DNA of 64,000 nucleotides. It comes from Sphaerisporangium rubeum. Its GTDB lineage: Bacteria; Actinomycetota; Actinomycetes; Streptosporangiales; Streptosporangiaceae. Position numbers and translations under genes: made by a program. The DNA is taken from positions 310,001-374,000 of the forward strand of contig NZ_JACHIU010000001.1 in the NCBI RefSeq assembly GCF_014207705.1. Direction: 5' to 3'. The notes beneath the pieces are model-generated. The model was not told the origin of the DNA, did no database searches, and saw nothing but the letters and a program-made list of their open reading frames with translations. Positions 56,282-64,000 of this stretch are shown in pieces (positions within the stretch are counted from its first letter, which is position 1; each line of letters opens with the position of its first letter).

Positions 56282-57109
56282 TCACGGCTTGACGGCGACG
56301 CCGCCGTAAGCCCAGGCGTGCCCGTCCCCTGGGATGCGATCACGGTTCGCGTCCGGCCGCCACCTCACCACCTCGACCACGCCGGGGTCGATCACCCGCC
56401 AGCCGTCGAAGAAGCGCACCACGTCGGACAGCGTGCGCGGCACCATGGGTGCGGTGCTCTTGTCGTACGGCTTGGTGAACGCGTCCCGCACCTCGGGGGC
56501 GAAGTCCATCGTGATGTGCGACAGCAGCAGGTGGCTCCCCGGCGGGACGGCGGCCTTGTACTGCTCGACCAGGCCGAAGGGGTCCTCGTCGTCGGTGATG
56601 AAGTGCATGACCCCGGCGAGCACGACGGCCACCGGACGGTTGAAGTCGATCACTTCCTGGACCTGGGGGTGGGAAAGGATCTCCTTCGGCTGCCGCAGGT
56701 CCGCCTCGATCACCGTGGTCCTGCCTTCCGCGGTGCCGGTCAGCAGAGCACGGCCGTGGACCAGGACGATGGGGTCGTTGTCCACATAGGCGACATGCGC
56801 CTGCGGGTTCGCCAGCTGAGCGATCTCGTGGGTGTTGCCCTGGGTGGGGATGCCGGTGCCGATGTCGAGGAACTGGGTGACCCCCACGTCGGCGGCGAGG
56901 TGACGCACCGCTCTGCGCAGGAAGGCGCGGTGCGCGAGGACACCCTCACGTGTGCCGGGGGAGAGCCGCATGAGCTGCTCGGCCGCCTCGCGGTCGGCGG
57001 CGAAGTTGTCCTTGCCGCCTAACAGGTAGTCGTAGATGCGTGCCGAATGGGGGATCTTGGTGTTGATCCGCTCAAGCAGGCGGGCCTGGGCTTCGGTCGA
57101 GTCGTCCAC
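56282..57109 (-). CDS. DUF574-type SAM-dependent methyltransferase
   Basis: 275 aa. Motifs typical of the actinomycete DUF574 (Methyltransf_19) family: IPHSARIYDYLLGGKDNFAA at residue 19-38, then VTQFLDIGTGIPTQGNTHEI (SAM-binding glycine loop), VAYVDNDPIVLVHG and HFITDDEDPFGLV. Dozens of such paralogues occur per genome in Streptosporangiaceae; substrate is unknown, possibly a secondary metabolite. A perfect LacI-type operator (57139-57152) lies 30 bp upstream, which is unusual for this family and suggests control by the same sugar repressor as the pectate lyase and GH54 genes. ATG lies behind AGCAGTGATC, a weak RBS. Confidence 0.92.
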   Translation of the reverse strand: MDDSTEAQARLLERINTKIPHSARIYDYLLGGKDNFAADREAAEQLMRLSPGTREGVLAHRAFLRRAVRHLAADVGVTQFLDIGTGIPTQGNTHEIAQLANPQAHVAYVDNDPIVLVHGRALLTGTAEGRTTVIEADLRQPKEILSHPQVQEVIDFNRPVAVVLAGVMHFITDDEDPFGLVEQYKAAVPPGSHLLLSHITMDFAPEVRDAFTKPYDKSTAPMVPRTLSDVVRFFDGWRVIDPGVVEVVRWRPDANRDRIPGDGHAWAYGGVAVKP

Positions 57110-57138
57110 GGATGATCACTGCTTTCTCACGGCTGTTG

Positions 57139-57152
57139 TGTTAGCGCTAACA
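57139..57152. promoter_or_regulatory. LacI-type operator (TGTTAGCGCTAACA)
   Basis: Perfect 14-bp palindrome identical to that before the pectate lyase gene. It is 30 bp upstream of the methyltransferase start codon, so well placed to repress. Confidence 0.75.
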
Positions 57153-57254
57153 AACGCTTGGGCAAACACCATCCTGTGTGAGGTCAATGGACACGTCAAT
57201 GAGCCGCGCGGCCTTCGGCGCCGGGCAGACCGGTGGTGTCCGGCGCCGGCACGG

Positions 57255-57289
57255 CGACCGGCGCGTCCCTGGGGAGAACGCGCCGGTCG
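57255..57289 (-). terminator. Terminator after zinc alcohol dehydrogenase gene
   Basis: Perfect 12-bp inverted repeat with an 11-base loop, 19 bp beyond the dehydrogenase stop on the minus strand. Confidence 0.72.
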
Positions 57290-57307
57290 GGCCGCCGGAC
57301 GGCGATG

Positions 57308-58483
57308 TCAGGGCTTGAGAACGACCTTCTCGCAGCCGTCCTGCTTGTTCTTGAAGATCTCGAAGCCGTGCGCCGCCTCTTCGAGCGGCAGCGTGTGCGT
57401 GATGACGCGCGCCGGGTCCAGCTCGCCTCGTTCGATCCGCTCGAGCAGCGGTCCCATGTACCGCTGCACGTGGCACTGGCCGGTACGCAGGGTCAGCCCC
57501 CGGTTCATCCACGCGCCGGCCGGGAACTTGTCGATCATCCCGCCGTACACGCCGATGACCGACACGACGCCGCCGCTGCGGCACGACATGATGGCCTGCC
57601 GCAGCGCGTGCGGCCGGTCGGTCTCCGAGCGCACCGCCTGCTTGACGCGGTCGTACGCGCTGATGTGCGCGCTGCCGTGGTCGGCCTCGAGACCGACCGC
57701 GTCGATGCACTTGTCAGGACCACGGCCGCCGGTCAGCTCCAGCAGCCGCGAGCGCACGTCGGTGTCCTCGAAGTCGACGACGGTGTGCCCCGCCTCCTCC
57801 GCCATGCGCAACCGGTACGGCTCCTTGTCGATCCCGATGACCCGCGCCGCGCCGAGCAGCCGAGCGCAGTCCATGGCGAGCTGTCCCACCGGGCCCGCAC
57901 CCCAGACGGCGACGACGTCACCCGGCTGGATGTCGCACATCTCGGCACCCATGTAACCGGTCGGCAGGATGTCGGACAGGAACAGCACCTGCTCGTCCGT
58001 CAGGTCCGACTCGATCTTCATGGGCCCGACGTCGGCGAACGGCACCCGCGCGTACTGCGCCTGGCCGCCGGCGAACCCGCCGGTGAGGTGCGAGTACCCG
58101 AAGATCCCGGCGAGCGGATGGCCGAACATCTTCTCCGCCATCCCCGCGTTGGGGTTGCTGTTCTCGCAGCACGAGTACAGCTCCGCCGCGCACGCCGCGC
58201 AGGCGCCGCAGGCGATGGGGAACGGCACCACGACGCGGTCGCCGGCCCGCAGCCGGCCCGGGTCCACCCCGGGGCCGACCTCGACGACCTCACCCATGAA
58301 CTCGTGGCCGAGCACGTCGCCGTCCCGCATGGTCGGCACGTATCCGTCGACCAGGTGCAGGTCGGAGCCGCAGACGGCGGTCGAGGTGATCCGCACGATG
58401 GCGTCACGGCTGTTGAGTATCGCGGGATCCGGCACGTCGCGGACCTCGACCTTGTTGCGTCCCGCCCAGGTGTTGGCCCTCAT
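57308..58483 (-). CDS. Zinc-dependent alcohol/formaldehyde dehydrogenase (MDR family)
   Basis: 391 aa. Catalytic zinc ligands in AVCGSDLHL and [12 protein letters not shown], structural zinc set [16 protein letters not shown], Rossmann NAD motif [14 protein letters not shown] and the adenosine-binding Asp (GIDKEPYRL). Length and the [14 protein letters not shown] insert match glutathione-independent formaldehyde dehydrogenase-like enzymes. It would oxidise formaldehyde or another small alcohol/aldehyde with NAD. Overlaps the upstream SRPBCC gene by ATGA (58480-58483), so they are coupled. Confidence 0.93.
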   Translation of the reverse strand: MRANTWAGRNKVEVRDVPDPAILNSRDAIVRITSTAVCGSDLHLVDGYVPTMRDGDVLGHEFMGEVVEVGPGVDPGRLRAGDRVVVPFPIACGACAACAAELYSCCENSNPNAGMAEKMFGHPLAGIFGYSHLTGGFAGGQAQYARVPFADVGPMKIESDLTDEQVLFLSDILPTGYMGAEMCDIQPGDVVAVWGAGPVGQLAMDCARLLGAARVIGIDKEPYRLRMAEEAGHTVVDFEDTDVRSRLLELTGGRGPDKCIDAVGLEADHGSAHISAYDRVKQAVRSETDRPHALRQAIMSCRSGGVVSVIGVYGGMIDKFPAGAWMNRGLTLRTGQCHVQRYMGPLLERIERGELDPARVITHTLPLEEAAHGFEIFKNKQDGCEKVVLKP

Positions 58484-59022
58484 GCCTTCACCCCCTTCTC
58501 CAGTTCCTCGGTCGTCAGCGGCTGCGCCGGTCGCTGCGGGAACTCGTGCCGGGCCCGTTTGCCCCAGGGAGCCCCGTCGGACCGCATCACCTCACCGGTC
58601 TCCAGCACCTGCTTGAACCGGCGCAGGTCGTCGTCGAGCTGCTGGTGCGGCTCCTCGCCGAAGTACTCGGCGACCGCCTTGCCGAGTCTCCCGCCGGGGA
58701 TCTCGTACGTCATCCGCACGTGCACCTCGGTGCTCACCCCGTCGGGGGCCGGCCGAAACCGCACCTCCCCGGCGTTCGGCACGTCGGCCTCACCGGCCGA
58801 GCGCCACGCGAGCCGCTCCCCCGGCACGTCGTCGGTGATCTCGGCGTCCCACTCGACCGTCCGGCCGAACGGCGCCGAGGCGGTCCAGTGACTCGTCCGT
58901 TGCCCCGTGGACCGCACCTCGTCGAGGTGGCCCATGAACTCCGGAAGGCTTTCCAGGCGACGCCAGTACGCGTACACCTCTCGCGCGGGTTTGCGCACGG
59001 TCGTCGCGGCTGTCAGTTCCAT
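58480..59022 (-). CDS. SRPBCC-family protein
   Basis: 180 aa, ATG with AGGAGGGAGAAGCC upstream. START-like helix-grip fold: [69 protein letters not shown] and a C-terminal FKQVLETGE helix. Such proteins often bind hydrophobic ligands and occur with alcohol dehydrogenases of this type in actinomycetes. The C-terminus ([13 protein letters not shown]) is charged. It is the first gene of a two-gene operon. Confidence 0.9.
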   Translation of the reverse strand: MELTAATTVRKPAREVYAYWRRLESLPEFMGHLDEVRSTGQRTSHWTASAPFGRTVEWDAEITDDVPGERLAWRSAGEADVPNAGEVRFRPAPDGVSTEVHVRMTYEIPGGRLGKAVAEYFGEEPHQQLDDDLRRFKQVLETGEVMRSDGAPWGKRARHEFPQRPAQPLTTEELEKGVKA

Positions 59023-59123
59023 GGCTTCTCCCTCCTCCTCTCACCCGCTACCGAAAGCAGGGGGGAGTAGGCGTGCCGGGGAGAAGTACTTCAAAATCTG
59101 TTCATTCCAGATGGCCGGAACCC

Positions 59124-59159
59124 CGTCCCCGCCGGCGTGACCGGACAGGGACGGGGACG
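59124..59159 (-). terminator. Probable terminator after snapalysin gene
   Basis: CGTCCCC and GGGGACG arms enclose an inner GCCGG/CCGG stem, 15 bp beyond the snapalysin stop. Confidence 0.5.
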
Positions 59160-59174
59160 CGCCGTCGTGACCCG

Positions 59175-59720
59175 CTACGGCGCGGGGACCAGGCCGGCGT
59201 CGTCGACGTAGAGCCGGTCGATCTCGGTGAGCGCGGAGAACCCGGCGAAGTTCGCGTTGACCTCGGCGCGCTCCGCCGAGTTGGGGTTGGCGTTGGTGCA
59301 GCTCACCGGTGCGCTGGACCCGGACATCAGGTCGGTGCAGCGGCCGGTGCGCCGGTCGGGGAGGCCGAGGATGTGGCCCATCTCATGAGTGGCGATGCGC
59401 AGGGGGTAGTACCCCTGGCCCACGGCCTCCCTCCCCATCCAGATGGTGCCCTTGCCGAGGCTGCGGACCTGGGCCCGGGGCCAGCCGTCGTCGGCGAGCA
59501 CCACGAAGTCGGCGGGGGTCCCCGCCACGAGCCGGACGTTGGTGACGCTCGCGTTCCAGACCTGCGCGGCCTGGTCGACCACGGTGCGGAACTCCGCGGC
59601 ACGGCTGGCGTCGTACCGAAGCACGCGCACCGCCGACGCCTGAGCGGGGGTGACGGAGGACAGGACGGCGAGGCCCAGGACGAGGGCCGAGAGGGTGCGG
59701 AGGAACCTTCTGAGGTGCAT
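59175..59720 (-). CDS. snpA: Snapalysin-type secreted zinc metalloprotease (M7)
   Basis: 181 aa from ATG at 59720 (GAGGAGA upstream); the frame extends further upstream without a usable start. Signal peptide ends QASA. The mature protein begins VRVLRYDASRAAEF and has the zinc motif HEMGHILGLPD (HExxHxxGxxD), the M7 signature of snapalysin, followed by CTDLMSGSSAPVSC with the Met-turn. Small secreted neutral protease. It is followed on the same strand by two more small secreted proteins, each with its own hairpin, suggesting separate transcription units. The gene symbol is given by family similarity. Confidence 0.93.
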   Translation of the reverse strand: MHLRRFLRTLSALVLGLAVLSSVTPAQASAVRVLRYDASRAAEFRTVVDQAAQVWNASVTNVRLVAGTPADFVVLADDGWPRAQVRSLGKGTIWMGREAVGQGYYPLRIATHEMGHILGLPDRRTGRCTDLMSGSSAPVSCTNANPNSAERAEVNANFAGFSALTEIDRLYVDDAGLVPAP

Positions 59721-59904
59721 CGGGGGTCTCCTCGGTCGGGGATGACCACCGCGAGGCGCACTGGACGGATCACCGGCACGGGTGGGCCGATGATCGCTGG
59801 AGTCCTCGGGTGGGGCTCCCGTCAACGTACGCTCGGCGAGCCGTCCCGGGGACACGCCAGTTGTCCCCTACTGCCGTGTTATGGGACCACAGCGAGCACG
59901 GCGA

Positions 59905-59948
59905 CCACGGCGCGGCGCGCACGACGGGACGTGCGTGCCGCGCCGTGG
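59905..59948 (-). terminator. Terminator after stand-alone CBM2-like gene
   Basis: 19-bp stem with one wobble and an ACGGGA loop, 17 bp beyond the stop codon on the minus strand. Confidence 0.75.
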
Positions 59949-59964
59949 ACGGTCATGTGGAGGG

Positions 59965-60387
59965 TCATACGGTGCAGACCACGCCGTTCAGCTTGTAGTT
60001 GATCGGTGGTCCGTGCGCCGCGGTGCGCGATACGACGAAGCCCACCTCGGCCCAGCTTCCCGCCGCCATGCCGGGGCCGGCCCAGGGAGCGGCCTTCACC
60101 TGCACGATCGGTGGCGCCGTGGCGAAGACCCCGTTCCAGGCCGTGCCGAAGGTGTCACCGGCGGGAAGCTCGAAGTGGCCGATCCACGGGGAGAAGGGCT
60201 CGGTGCCGGTGTTGGTGTAGCGAAGGGTCGCGACGTACCCGGTGGGCCATTCGCTGGTGATGGTGAGGTCGACGTCGCACGAGAAGACCGCCAGCGGGTC
60301 CATGGCGTGCGCGGTGCCGCCACCCCACAGTGCGGTCGCGAGCAGGCCCGCTGTGCCGATGGCCGCGAGGCGGTTGAGAAGTCGCAT
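59965..60387 (-). CDS. Secreted stand-alone CBM2-like protein
   Basis: 140 aa. Signal peptide to about residue 28 (GTAHA). The rest is a single CBM2-like beta-sandwich: CDVDLTITSEWPTGYVATLR, PWIGHFELPAGDTFGTAWNG and the closing CTV, with the two end cysteines. Of the usual three surface Trp, two are clear. No catalytic domain. It could coat cellulose/chitin or act as a lectin-like surface protein; similar small secreted proteins exist in Streptosporangiaceae. Confidence 0.82.
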   Translation of the reverse strand: MRLLNRLAAIGTAGLLATALWGGGTAHAMDPLAVFSCDVDLTITSEWPTGYVATLRYTNTGTEPFSPWIGHFELPAGDTFGTAWNGVFATAPPIVQVKAAPWAGPGMAAGSWAEVGFVVSRTAAHGPPINYKLNGVVCTV

Positions 60388-60483
60388 GAGCAGCCCTTCT
60401 GCCGGACGGTTTCGTCCGCGTGAGAACCCGGGATCACGGTCGAGCGGCGGTGGGACGGCGGAGGAGGGGATCGCCGTCCCACC

Positions 60484-60502
60484 GGACGGCCCGCGGCCGT
60501 CC
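60484..60502 (-). terminator. Terminator after secreted 158-aa protein gene
   Basis: Perfect 8-bp hairpin GGACGGCC-CGC-GGCCGTCC, 4 bp beyond the stop codon on the minus strand. Confidence 0.65.
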
Positions 60503-60505
60503 TGG

Positions 60506-60982
60506 TCAGCTGAACGAGGACGATTCCACGGAACAGGTGGTCATCCACGGGCCGGGGTTGACCGGGGCCGTGTAGCAGCTCCAGGCGATGGTCGCGCTGG
60601 TGGCCCAGGCGGGGATGGCGATGCTGCCGCCGGCCTGGGACCAGTCGCCGTACGGGGAGTGGCCGCTGCTGCACAGCGCGGTCGCCGCCACCGATGTGGC
60701 GCCGTTCGGCAGCGTCCGGGTGAACCTGAAGCCGTACGTGGGGTAGGGGACCGCGACCAGCTCGCCAGGCGACAGCGCCGGGCCGGACGGCGCGCTGGAC
60801 ATGCCGACGCTGTTCGGGTACCAGCGGGTCGTGTCCCCGTAGTAGTTGACGTTCTGGCAGCGGATCGTTCCCGTCAACGTGACGGCGGCGGCGGCGGCCG
60901 GCTGTTGCACGGCCACCGCCAGCAACGCTCCACTCGTGACGAGCGTGGACGCGAGCGCGAGTACCCTCCGGAGCGATCTCAT
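60506..60982 (-). CDS. Small secreted protein of unknown function
   Basis: 158 aa from ATG at 60982 (GAGAGGGG at good spacing; an in-frame ATG three codons earlier has none). Signal peptide ends AAAA. The mature part has four Cys, Trp/Tyr-rich beta pattern (GTIRCQNVNYYGDTTRWYPN, TYGFRFTRTLPNGA, ALCSSGHSPYGDW, IAWSCYTAP) and no recognised domain. It is likely an extracellular beta-sandwich with two disulfides. It precedes the CBM2-like gene in the same direction. Confidence 0.8.
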   Translation of the reverse strand: MRSLRRVLALASTLVTSGALLAVAVQQPAAAAAVTLTGTIRCQNVNYYGDTTRWYPNSVGMSSAPSGPALSPGELVAVPYPTYGFRFTRTLPNGATSVAATALCSSGHSPYGDWSQAGGSIAIPAWATSATIAWSCYTAPVNPGPWMTTCSVESSSFS

Positions 60983-61165
60983 ACTGACCATCCCCTCTCA
61001 TGGCTGCCGAGCATTGAGAGTGATGGAGCCACGCGCTCCGGCGGCGGTCAACGCCGCTCGGTTTACGCCCTACCGAAACCGGCGGCCAGGCCTGGCGGAA
61101 AACAGATCACGCCTGGCCTGGCCTGGGGTTTCACGCGAGGACGAGGGCCCGCGCCGTATGAAGAT

Positions 61166-62059
61166 TCACTCAGACGGCCGGCGCTCGGGAACACAGAGAG
61201 TGAGTGCGCCGCGCGCGACCGTCGCCTTCATCTCGGTCGTCGCGTCGCGGTCGCCGCCGTCCAGTTCGTACGTCATCGGGGACTCGAACCGCGCCGTGAC
61301 CTCTCTGGCCCTGGTGACGCGGATGAACGGTGAGTCCTCCGACCGGCCGGTGGCCATCGTGGTGAACACGCGGGCCCACTGGATCGGGCCCTTGGCCGTG
61401 GAGACCCCCACGTCCAGCCAGCCGTCGTCGGGCCGCGCGTCGTCGAAGGCCTCGATGCCGCCGGTGATGGTGCCGACGTTGGCGAGCATGAGACAGCTCG
61501 CCTCGTCCTTGAACCACGGCACGCCGTCCACCTTGACCTCCATCGGCACGGGGTTGCCGCCGACGTGCCGCGCCGCCGCACGGAAGTAGGCGAGCTTGCC
61601 GAGCTTGCCCTTGGCGGCCCGGTCCACGTCGGCCACCATGTCGGCCTCGAAACCGGCCCCGGCCATGACGGCGAAATGCTCGCCGTTCAGCACACCGAGG
61701 TCGAGCTTCCTGCGCTCACCGTGGAACCCGATGCGCACGCTCTCCTCAAGGTCCACCGGGATTCCCATGTTCCCGGCGAACAGGTTCCCAGTGCCGGCCG
61801 GGAGGACGGCCATCGGCACCCCGGACCCGGCCATGGTGTCGGCGCAGCGCTGCACCATGCCGTCGCCGCCCCACACGAAAACCAGTTCGGCGCCTTTCTT
61901 CAGCGCCTTCTTCACCTTCTTGGGGGCTTTCTTGCTCTTCGGCACCTCGTACCAGAGCAGCTCTCCGACGTCGTACTCGGACAGGACGACACGAAGCCGA
62001 TCAAGCCCGCCGCCGAGCGTCTTCTTCTTGTGCGCGATGACCGCGACCTGCGTAGGCAT
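61166..62059 (-). CDS. Diacylglycerol kinase-family lipid kinase
   Basis: 297 aa from ATG at 62059 (the frame is open much further upstream across the divergent gene, but without supporting signals). DAGK catalytic landmarks: VFVWGGDGMVQR near residue 66, where the usual GGDGT is GGDGM, then VLPAGTGNLFAGNMGIP, AGAGFEADMV and ANVGTITGGI. The fold is the bacterial DgkB/YegS-type lipid kinase, phosphorylating diacylglycerol or a related lipid, sphingosine-kinase-like. Basic helices KKAPKKVKKALKKG may bind membrane. Divergent from the chromate transporter. The Thr-to-Met change in the glycine loop may alter activity. Confidence 0.88.
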   Translation of the reverse strand: MPTQVAVIAHKKKTLGGGLDRLRVVLSEYDVGELLWYEVPKSKKAPKKVKKALKKGAELVFVWGGDGMVQRCADTMAGSGVPMAVLPAGTGNLFAGNMGIPVDLEESVRIGFHGERRKLDLGVLNGEHFAVMAGAGFEADMVADVDRAAKGKLGKLAYFRAAARHVGGNPVPMEVKVDGVPWFKDEASCLMLANVGTITGGIEAFDDARPDDGWLDVGVSTAKGPIQWARVFTTMATGRSEDSPFIRVTRAREVTARFESPMTYELDGGDRDATTEMKATVARGALTLCVPERRPSE

Positions 62060-62146
62060 GCGGTGACGACTACCCAGAGAACCGCAGTTAAGGCGTGGGA
62101 TTTCGATACGCGCCACCCTCCGCGTCACACGGGGAGGGGGTACGGG

Positions 62147-63301
<1,155 letters not shown>

Positions 63302-63420
63302 GGCCTCACCGGAAGCCTCCGCGTTCGGAGGTACCGCTGTACCGTGACGACCGGGGACCGGCATAGCGACGGGGTGTCCACCGCGTCAACAGGAGGACAT
63401 CGAATCCTCCGGAGGTGATC

Positions 63421-63954
63421 GTGGACGTTGCCGAGGAGCGGCGTTTCCGCGAGTTCGTGGCGTCGCGCTCACCGGCGCTCATGAGACTCGGCTATCTGCT
63501 GACCGGCGGGGACCAGCACGCGGCGGAAGACCTGCTGCAGACCGTGCTGGCGCGGGCCGCCGCGCGGTGGGGACGCATCGACGACCCCGAGCCGTACGTC
63601 CGGCGGGCCATGTACCGGCAGCAGGTGAGCTTATGGCGCGTCGCCTCGCGGCGGCGGGAGACCGTGGTCGCCGAGGCGCCGGACGTGCCGGGCCGCGACG
63701 AGACGCACGCGGCCGAGCTGAAACTCGTGCTCCGTCACGCGCTGACCAGGCTGACCGCGCGGCAGCGCGCCGCCTTGGTGCTGCGTTTCTTCGAGGATCT
63801 GCCGGAGGCCGAGGTGGCTCAGATCATGGGCTGCTCCGTCGGCACCGTCCGCAGCACGGTCCACCGCTCGCTCGGCCGGCTGCGGGTGCTCGCACCGGAG
63901 CTGGCCGACCTCGGCGCCAACCGCCGGCCCCCGTTCGAGGAGGTCACCTCATGA
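63421..63954 (+). CDS. ECF (SigE-family) RNA polymerase sigma factor
   Basis: 177 aa from GTG at 63421, placed 5 nt after GGAGG (63411-63415); a GTG two codons earlier overlaps the RBS itself. Region 2: FREFVASRSPALMRLGYLLT and HAAEDLLQTVLARAAARWGR. Region 4: LTARQRAALVLRFFEDLPEAE and VAQIMGCSVGTVRSTVHRSL. It is the short actinobacterial SigE-70 type. Stop overlaps the next start by ATGA (63951-63954), so the downstream protein, probably its anti-sigma or partner, is translationally coupled. Confidence 0.93.
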   Translation: MDVAEERRFREFVASRSPALMRLGYLLTGGDQHAAEDLLQTVLARAAARWGRIDDPEPYVRRAMYRQQVSLWRVASRRRETVVAEAPDVPGRDETHAAELKLVLRHALTRLTARQRAALVLRFFEDLPEAEVAQIMGCSVGTVRSTVHRSLGRLRVLAPELADLGANRRPPFEEVTS

Positions 63955-64000
63955 CTCTGGACCCCCTGCTGCGTGAGACGTTCAAAGAGTGGGCCGAGGA
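63951..64000 (+). CDS. Start of gene coupled to sigma factor (3' truncated)
   Basis: Only 16 codons lie in the window (MTLDPLLRETFKEWAE). It overlaps the sigma-factor stop by ATGA. Position suggests an anti-sigma factor or membrane protein, but the available sequence cannot show it. Confidence 0.6.
   Translation, partial: MTLDPLLRETFKEWAE

Overview
The window is high-GC DNA with G/C-biased third codon positions, GTG starts and strong purine-rich ribosome binding sites. It looks like a chromosomal segment of a filamentous actinomycete. A conservon (sensor kinase, roadblock, DUF742, GTPase), a DUF574-type SAM methyltransferase, SigE-type sigma factor, snapalysin and many secreted CBM2 enzymes suggest Streptosporangiales (Nonomuraea/Streptosporangium-like) or a related order. 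That taxonomic placement is inference. No rRNA, tRNA, CRISPR array or insertion sequence was seen.

Layout. 1-4.3 kb: three secreted xylan-directed proteins (SGNH esterase-CBM2, CBM2-GH43, ricin lectin-GH62). 4.4-10 kb: minus-strand group of a multicopper oxidase, a GH65 phosphorylase fused in frame to an HTH/pyridoxamine-oxidase-like module, and a CBS-BON protein. 10.2-12.2 kb: PadR regulator and FAD monooxygenase. 12.3-26 kb: a compact plus-strand operon of six genes without recognised function. It holds a 1135-aa protein, a 56-aa protein, a LamG/tail-fibre-like protein, a ComEC-like metallo-beta-lactamase-fold protein, a 1446-aa DUF6603-like protein and a 595-aa protein. It is preceded by an unusually AT-rich junction and is the best candidate for an undescribed system. 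26-27.8 kb: a PqqD-like/M50 membrane protease with a 30-codon peptide gene upstream, a likely RiPP-type locus.

28-34 kb: CBM2-pectate lyase, an orphan sugar-binding lipoprotein and two divergent ROK regulators. 34-42.7 kb: a 1766-aa secreted ThuA/PQQ-type sugar dehydrogenase/PKD/CBM6 protein followed by a WxL-like and DUF916-like surface operon. 42.7-46.3 kb: membrane protein and NarL-type two-component system. 46.3-48.7 kb: groEL with a CIRCE operator and a divergent TetR gene with a long palindromic operator. 48.8-51.7 kb: CBM2-GH54 arabinofuranosidase and NlpC/P60-like protein. 51.8-57.1 kb: conservon and methyltransferase. 57.3-61 kb: zinc alcohol dehydrogenase, SRPBCC protein, snapalysin and two small secreted proteins. 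61.2-64 kb: lipid kinase, chromate transporter, ECF sigma factor and the start of its downstream partner.

Plant cell wall breakdown is the main theme: arabinoxylan side-chain removal (GH43, GH62, GH54, esterase), pectin cleavage (PL1) and oxidative sugar/lignin enzymes (PQQ dehydrogenase, multicopper oxidase). Three copies of a LacI-type operator (TGTTAGCGCTAACA or one mismatch) lie before the pectate lyase, GH54 and methyltransferase genes, which suggests a shared sugar-responsive repressor.
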